Shown: piece after piece, positions 60,059-64,000 of the stretch
How the letters are laid out: each line of letters begins with the position of its first letter
Numbering within the stretch: the stretch's first letter is position 1
Notes under the pieces: model-generated
Seen by the model: the letters and a program-made list of their open reading frames with translations, nothing else
The model's database searches: none
What the model was told of the DNA's origin: nothing
Made by a program: the position numbers and the translations under genes
NCBI GenBank assembly: GCA_964653655.1
Contig: CAZZHG010000014.1
Span: 1-64,000 of the forward strand
Length of the DNA stretch: 64,000 bases
From: CAZZHG01 sp964653655
GTDB lineage: Bacteria; Bdellovibrionota; FAC87; UBA2466
Direction of reading: 5' to 3'

Positions 60059-60087
60059 CGCGGCACTTCTCGCACGTCTACTTTTCT

Positions 60088-60117
60088 TTGAAGTTCAGGA
60101 ACTTGTCGAATTATAAT
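60088..60117 (+). promoter_or_regulatory. Sigma70-type promoter of the DUF3015 gene
   Basis: TTGAAG (60088-60093) and a perfect TATAAT (60112-60117) are separated by 18 bases. The expected start, near 60124, leaves about 44 bases of leader with a GCGTT/AACGC hairpin and an AAGGAC ribosome-binding site. Confidence 0.72.
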
Positions 60118-60167
60118 TACGGCGTTCAATAAACGCGGGCTTTTGCCTACAAAAAAGGACGACAGAA

Positions 60168-60626
60168 ATGAAGATGCTACTTGTGGTTGCTATCGTGCTC
60201 GGCTTCAACAGCTTCGCTTCCGCGGCTCCTGCCTCGGGAAACCAATATTCCCCCGGCGGCTCGGACGGCTGTGGTTTGGGTTGGCAGGTCACTGACAAGA
60301 AGAGCTTCCTCGCCACCACGACGCGCGGAACCACCAACTCTTTCGTGCCGCCCACGTTCGGCATCACCAGCGGAACGATCGGTTGCGAACAGCACAGCTT
60401 CACGAAGGTCGATTACGACTCGGCTGTGTTCGCCCGTAACAACATCGACACGCTGAAGATCGAAATGGCGGAAGGCAAGGGCGAGACGCTCGAAGCTTTC
60501 GCCGCTGCGATGAGCTGCGATAGCGCGGCGTTCGGCACCGTCATCCAGTCCAACTTCTCCAAGTTGGACATGACCTCGCCGATGAGCTTCGTTCAGAGCG
60601 TGAAAGTTCACGCCTGCAACGGCTAA
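60168..60626 (+). CDS. DUF3015 family secreted protein
   Basis: A 152-residue periplasmic or secreted protein with a signal peptide (1-20, cleaved after SAA). GCGLGWQVTDKKSFLATTTR and TFGITSGTIGCEQH are the DUF3015 signature, with Cys pairs that form disulphides. The function of the family is unknown. Codon choice is very clean, the promoter is strong and a strong terminator follows at once, so it is probably highly expressed as a single gene. Confidence 0.9.
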   Translation: MKMLLVVAIVLGFNSFASAAPASGNQYSPGGSDGCGLGWQVTDKKSFLATTTRGTTNSFVPPTFGITSGTIGCEQHSFTKVDYDSAVFARNNIDTLKIEMAEGKGETLEAFAAAMSCDSAAFGTVIQSNFSKLDMTSPMSFVQSVKVHACNG

Positions 60627-60642
60627 GTTAAGTATTACGGAA

Positions 60643-60672
60643 AGCCCCGGGGGAAACCCCGGGGCTTTTTTT
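60643..60672 (+). terminator. Intrinsic terminator after the DUF3015 gene
   Basis: AGCCCCGGGG pairs perfectly with CCCCGGGGCT across a GAAA loop, followed by seven T. The As upstream make it usable from the other strand too, for the convergent lipoprotein gene. Confidence 0.95.
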
Positions 60673-60686
60673 ATTTGTCCGAAACT

Positions 60687-61286
60687 TTAAGGAAGAGCCT
60701 GACCCTTCAGGCGAAGACTGACGATCGCGGTCTCGCCTTGCGCGGGAAGCGTGTCCCAGGCGACCGAGTGCCGGCCGGAGTCCATCTTTCCCGGCGGAGT
60801 GACTTCCTCCAGAGTGGCGGCGGGATCGGCGGAAATAAACTCAAAGGCGAATGATTCGGCCTTGAAGGCGCCCTTCGGTTCGAAGTGAAATTCCAGAACC
60901 GGGTCGGTCCGATTGCCGGGTTCCTCTTTCCAGCCGGCGCGAACCTCTTTCCAAAAGTACTGGAGCTGAGTGAGGGATCCGAACTTCCCCGACAGCTTCG
61001 CGTCGTAGACACCCTTCTTCTCGCCGACCTTGAACTCGGTTTTGGCGCCGACCGTACCGAGCCCCGCGAGCATCTTCACGTAACGTTTCGCCATTTTTTC
61101 TAGGTCGACGAAGCCCGCTTCCCCGCAGTCCTTGCCCTTTTCCTCGCAGGTCAGGCCGCTGAAGGTCTGTACGAAAGTGCCAGAGCCTTTCCTGGGGTCG
61201 AACTTCACCGTCAGTTTGTGGCTCTTCACGCTCCAGCAACCAGAGAGGACGAATAACGCCGAAATCCAAATCAAGAAGGTCTTCAT
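60687..61286 (-). CDS. Lipoprotein, unknown function
   Basis: A 199-residue lipoprotein with lipobox FVLSGC (Cys at 17). The mature part is strand-rich with two nearby Cys (LTCEEKGKDCGEAGF), which may form a small disulphide loop. No domain is recognised. ATG 61286 is preceded by CCTCC on the non-template side only; a ribosome-binding site is weak. It lies 29 bases downstream of release factor 3 on the same strand, so it may be read from the prfC transcript. Confidence 0.72.
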   Translation of the reverse strand: MKTFLIWISALFVLSGCWSVKSHKLTVKFDPRKGSGTFVQTFSGLTCEEKGKDCGEAGFVDLEKMAKRYVKMLAGLGTVGAKTEFKVGEKKGVYDAKLSGKFGSLTQLQYFWKEVRAGWKEEPGNRTDPVLEFHFEPKGAFKAESFAFEFISADPAATLEEVTPPGKMDSGRHSVAWDTLPAQGETAIVSLRLKGQALP

Positions 61287-61315
61287 GGAGGAATCGTAAC
61301 ATAGGAGCGAAAAGG

Positions 61316-62875
61316 TCAGCCGCCGATGATGCGGAACTCGACGTCGGGGTTCTCTCGCTGGGCGTAATTGAGTTCCCAGTCTCCCTTGAAAAGAATGACC
61401 GAGCGGTTGTAGGCGTCCTGAAGAATCTGGAGATTTCCCTTCAAACCGTCGGTGCGGGACGGCCAGCGCGCGCGGGTAAAGGGAAGGGTTTCGAAAGTCA
61501 CTTCGAGGCCGTACTCGTCTTTCAGACGATAAACGAGCACTTCGAACTGAAGAACGCCGACGACGCCGAGGATCGGATCCTGCCAGCCGATGGCCGGGTC
61601 GCAGAACATCTGAATGGACCCTTCGTCCACGAGCTGACGAAGTCCCTTCTCCATCTGCTTGCGTTTCAGGGCGTCCTTCACGGTGATGCGCCCGAAATGT
61701 TCCGGAGAGAACCGAGGGATGTTGTCGAAGTGAACTTCTCGGCCTTCCGAGACGGAGTCGCCGATTTGAAAATTCCCCGTGTCGGTGATGCCGACGATAT
61801 CGCCCGCGTAAGCTTCCTCGACGGTCTCCCGCTCCTGGGCGAGAAGCTGGTTCGCGTAAGCGAGGCGGATTTCCCGCTCGAGCCGCATGTGGCGAACCTT
61901 CATTCCCCGGGTGAATTTCCCGGAGCAGACACGGATGAAAGCGACCCGGTCGCGGTGCTTGCGATCCATGTTCGCCTGAATCTTGAAAACAAAACCGGTG
62001 AAATCCGGGGCCAGAGGCTCGATGACTCCCTCGCGGGAACCCCGGGCCTGGGGAGGAGGCGCGTGGGCCGTGAAAAGGTCGAGGAAGATATCGACGCCCC
62101 AGTCCTGCTTCGCGCTTCCGAAGGTCATCGGGCTGAGCTCCCCCTTCAGGAAGGCGGCCTGGTCGAAGTCGCCGAGCACACCCTCGAGAAGTTCCAGCTC
62201 CTCGCGAGTCGCTTTATAGAGGTCCTCGCCGACTTCCGCGCGAAGAGCGGGATCGTCGAAGGAAGAGACGTCCACGATACGGGCTTCGCTCGAGCCCTTG
62301 GTGAAAAGATAAAGCCGCTTTTCCAGCCGGTGGTAGATACCGCGGAAGAGCCCGCCCATGCCGATCGGCCAGGTGACCGGGTAGCAATTCATCTGCAGCG
62401 TGTTTTGCACGTCGTCGATGACATCGAGGGGACTCTTACCTTCCCGATCCACCTTGTTGGCGAACGTGAAGATGGGAAGTTTCCTGAGCCTGCAAACCTC
62501 GTAGAGTTTGCGGGTCTGGGTCTCCACGCCCTTCGCGGCGTCGATGAGCATCGCCGCGCAATCGGCCGCGATTAGGGTGCGGTAGGTGTCTTCACTGAAA
62601 TCTTTGTGGCCTGGAGTATCGAGAAGATTGACCCTGAGCCCCTCGTAGTCGAACTGCATGGCGCTGGAGGTGATCGAAACACCACGCTCCTGCTCCATTT
62701 TCATCCAGTCGGAGGTCGCCGCCTTGGTACCTTGCTTACCTTTGACGTCACCGATCTCGCGGATGACCCCTCCGTGGAAGAGGATCCGTTCAGTGATCGT
62801 GGTCTTACCGGCATCGGGATGGGAGATAATCGCGAAGGTTCGTCGGCGCTGGATTTCGCTGTGGAGGTCGGACAT
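61316..62875 (-). CDS. prfC: Peptide chain release factor 3
   Basis: A 519-residue translational GTPase that recycles release factors 1 and 2 from the ribosome. The P-loop is SHPDAGKTT (18-26), DTPGHKDF carries the G3 Asp, and NKVDRE the G4 motif. GTKAATSDWMKMEQERGVS is the RF3-specific switch 1 stretch. Length and domain order match RF3 of proteobacteria. It starts at ATG 62875, 11 bases after the transglutaminase gene stop, so the two are co-transcribed. Confidence 0.96.
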   Translation of the reverse strand: MSDLHSEIQRRRTFAIISHPDAGKTTITERILFHGGVIREIGDVKGKQGTKAATSDWMKMEQERGVSITSSAMQFDYEGLRVNLLDTPGHKDFSEDTYRTLIAADCAAMLIDAAKGVETQTRKLYEVCRLRKLPIFTFANKVDREGKSPLDVIDDVQNTLQMNCYPVTWPIGMGGLFRGIYHRLEKRLYLFTKGSSEARIVDVSSFDDPALRAEVGEDLYKATREELELLEGVLGDFDQAAFLKGELSPMTFGSAKQDWGVDIFLDLFTAHAPPPQARGSREGVIEPLAPDFTGFVFKIQANMDRKHRDRVAFIRVCSGKFTRGMKVRHMRLEREIRLAYANQLLAQERETVEEAYAGDIVGITDTGNFQIGDSVSEGREVHFDNIPRFSPEHFGRITVKDALKRKQMEKGLRQLVDEGSIQMFCDPAIGWQDPILGVVGVLQFEVLVYRLKDEYGLEVTFETLPFTRARWPSRTDGLKGNLQILQDAYNRSVILFKGDWELNYAQRENPDVEFRIIGG

Positions 62876-62886
62876 TCCGTCCGGTT

Positions 62887-64000
62887 TTAGCTGGCTTGCC
62901 CGGTGCTAGCCACCTTTTTCTGGATAGGCAGCCCATCGACCCATTGGCGAAGCTTAGCCGTTTCCTCTTCCTTTAGAGGGCGGGTGGAGTAGAGGTCCCG
63001 GTGGATGGCCTCGTCCAGCCTGGTGAGAGAGAACGCATCCCACCCTTCCCGCTTCAGCCGTTCGTGAAAACGGCGGAAAGTCTCGCCCTTTTCCCGCAAC
63101 CAGCCGGCCGCCGCCAGGCGATTGAGGAAGATTCTGTAGTAGGGTGGAAGCCCGTCGAGGGTGCCCCGGCGCCGCTGGCTCAGTAAACGCGGGAAAAGCC
63201 AAAGCACGATGCCGAGGCCCACCCATTTGAAGAAGTCGAGCAGGACCTTCCACTTCGGGACGTCCTGGAATCGGTGCCCCCGCATGAGGGAAATCTGCAT
63301 CCAAACCTGTTGCTGGGCGCTGCTGTCATAGTGAACCACGTAGCGGTTGAACCAGAATTTGAGGGCGTTGTAGTAATTCGAGGCCTGGGCGACCAAGCCA
63401 TCGTCGTCGCCGAGCGGAAACGCCGGCGTCGGATCGTAGCGGTACCACCGTCCGCGGCCGCCGTAGATCTCCACCCAGGCGTGGGCATTTCGCTCCTGAA
63501 CTTCGAGAGTCTGGGAAACCGTATTGAAGGTTCCTCCGCGGTAGCCGAGCACCACGCGAGTGGGAATCCCTTGAGTCCGCAGGAACAAGGCCGCGGCGGT
63601 CGCGAAGTACTCGCAGTGGCCCTGACGATCCTTCGACAGAAACCCCTCCAGAGCCGTCGCCGCGGAAGTAGCGTGAACGAGCGAGGCGGTGAAATTGCGG
63701 GTGAAGTTCAAGGTCAGCATCGAAACGATTTTCGCGACGTTGGTCGGGGCGGCGGAGCCCATCACTTCCTTCGTCCAGTTACGGAAGTAGTCCTTTTTGG
63801 CGATTGATTCGGGAATCTCCAGATAGCGCAGAGTCGGAACCACGCTGCCCGGTTCCGACCTCTCCCGCTCGCGGCTCCAGTCCTTGGCGAGAGTAATGAG
63901 ATTGACGTCGTCGTCTCGCAAGTCGGCCAGATCGGGCACTTCACCGACCATGACTTCGTAGGCATAGCGAAGGCTTCCCGAGCTGCTGCGGTATAGGCTT
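62887..64000 (-). CDS. Transglutaminase-like membrane protein (TgpA/DUF3488 type), C-terminal part
   Basis: The frame is open to the end of the window on the minus strand, so the N-terminus is missing; at least 370 residues are seen. The transglutaminase core has the triad Cys (RQGHCEYFATA), His (NAHAWVEIY) and Asp (YDPTPAF). A membrane span follows (FFKWVGLGIVLWLFPRLL), then a basic C-terminal domain. This matches the TgpA family, where an N-terminal membrane half precedes a periplasmic transglutaminase domain. Role is inferred as envelope protein or peptide modification. It is upstream of prfC in one operon. Confidence 0.9.
   Translation of the reverse strand, partial: SLYRSSSGSLRYAYEVMVGEVPDLADLRDDDVNLITLAKDWSRERERSEPGSVVPTLRYLEIPESIAKKDYFRNWTKEVMGSAAPTNVAKIVSMLTLNFTRNFTASLVHATSAATALEGFLSKDRQGHCEYFATAAALFLRTQGIPTRVVLGYRGGTFNTVSQTLEVQERNAHAWVEIYGGRGRWYRYDPTPAFPLGDDDGLVAQASNYYNALKFWFNRYVVHYDSSAQQQVWMQISLMRGHRFQDVPKWKVLLDFFKWVGLGIVLWLFPRLLSQRRRGTLDGLPPYYRIFLNRLAAAGWLREKGETFRRFHERLKREGWDAFSLTRLDEAIHRDLYSTRPLKEEETAKLRQWVDGLPIQKKVASTGQAS

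Overview
The window is a GC-rich, densely packed Gram-negative chromosome segment with 64 protein genes called. No rRNA, tRNA, CRISPR array, insertion sequence or phage gene was recognised. Many products carry signal peptides, lipoboxes or outer-membrane beta-barrel features. Together with an S46 peptidase, DUF4105 and DUF3015 proteins, a FadL-type porin, a sigma factor/Ser-Thr kinase pair and several large low-complexity secreted proteins, this suggests a bacterium of the former Deltaproteobacteria, perhaps Bdellovibrionota. The taxonomy is inference only; no marker gene settles it.

Layout. 1-1.7 kb: end of lysA, then lysC (lysine and threonine branch). 1.9-7.4 kb: a small membrane protein followed by three tandem paralogous secreted proteins, each with two hydrophobic segments at the C-terminus. 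7.4-14.6 kb: a short-chain dehydrogenase, an outer-membrane protein, an ECF sigma factor with a membrane Ser/Thr kinase, small membrane proteins, a second barrel protein and an alpha/beta hydrolase. 14.8-22.9 kb: a Gly-rich secreted protein, a monofunctional transglycosylase, a PilZ-PilZ-acyltransferase, a class III adenylate cyclase, and a haem-oxygenase-like diiron protein with a membrane methyltransferase. 23-30.6 kb: trypsin-like protease, glutathione transferase, FadL porin, Pro/Gly-rich secreted protein, Ig-like lipoprotein and CHAD protein. 30.6-41.9 kb: S46 peptidase with DoxX, small secreted proteins, a beta-propeller lipoprotein, a YheT hydrolase and an ATP-grasp ligase. 42-50.8 kb: a sigma54-linked membrane protein, HrpB, a CHAD-like secreted protein, and an operon of nitronate monooxygenase, hotdog thioesterase and GIY-YIG protein, then a Fur-family regulator. 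50.9-64 kb: secreted proteins, DUF924, hydrolases, Dus, Rep/UvrD helicase, DUF4105, DUF3015, release factor 3 and a TgpA-like transglutaminase cut by the window end.

The main discovery is a set of about ten sequences that fit the sigma54 -24/-12 promoter (GG, ten bases, GC, mostly as GGC...TTGCA or TGCA). Each lies just upstream of a gene for a secreted, lipid-anchored or membrane protein: 1917, 2465, 4148, 5739, 14861, 28201(-), 28640, 40524(-), 42036 and 46253. Several are followed by an unusual run of five to seven G as ribosome-binding site. This looks like a local sigma54 regulon of cell-envelope proteins, mostly of unknown function. Housekeeping genes in the same window do not show the motif, and where a promoter is visible for them it is sigma70-like.
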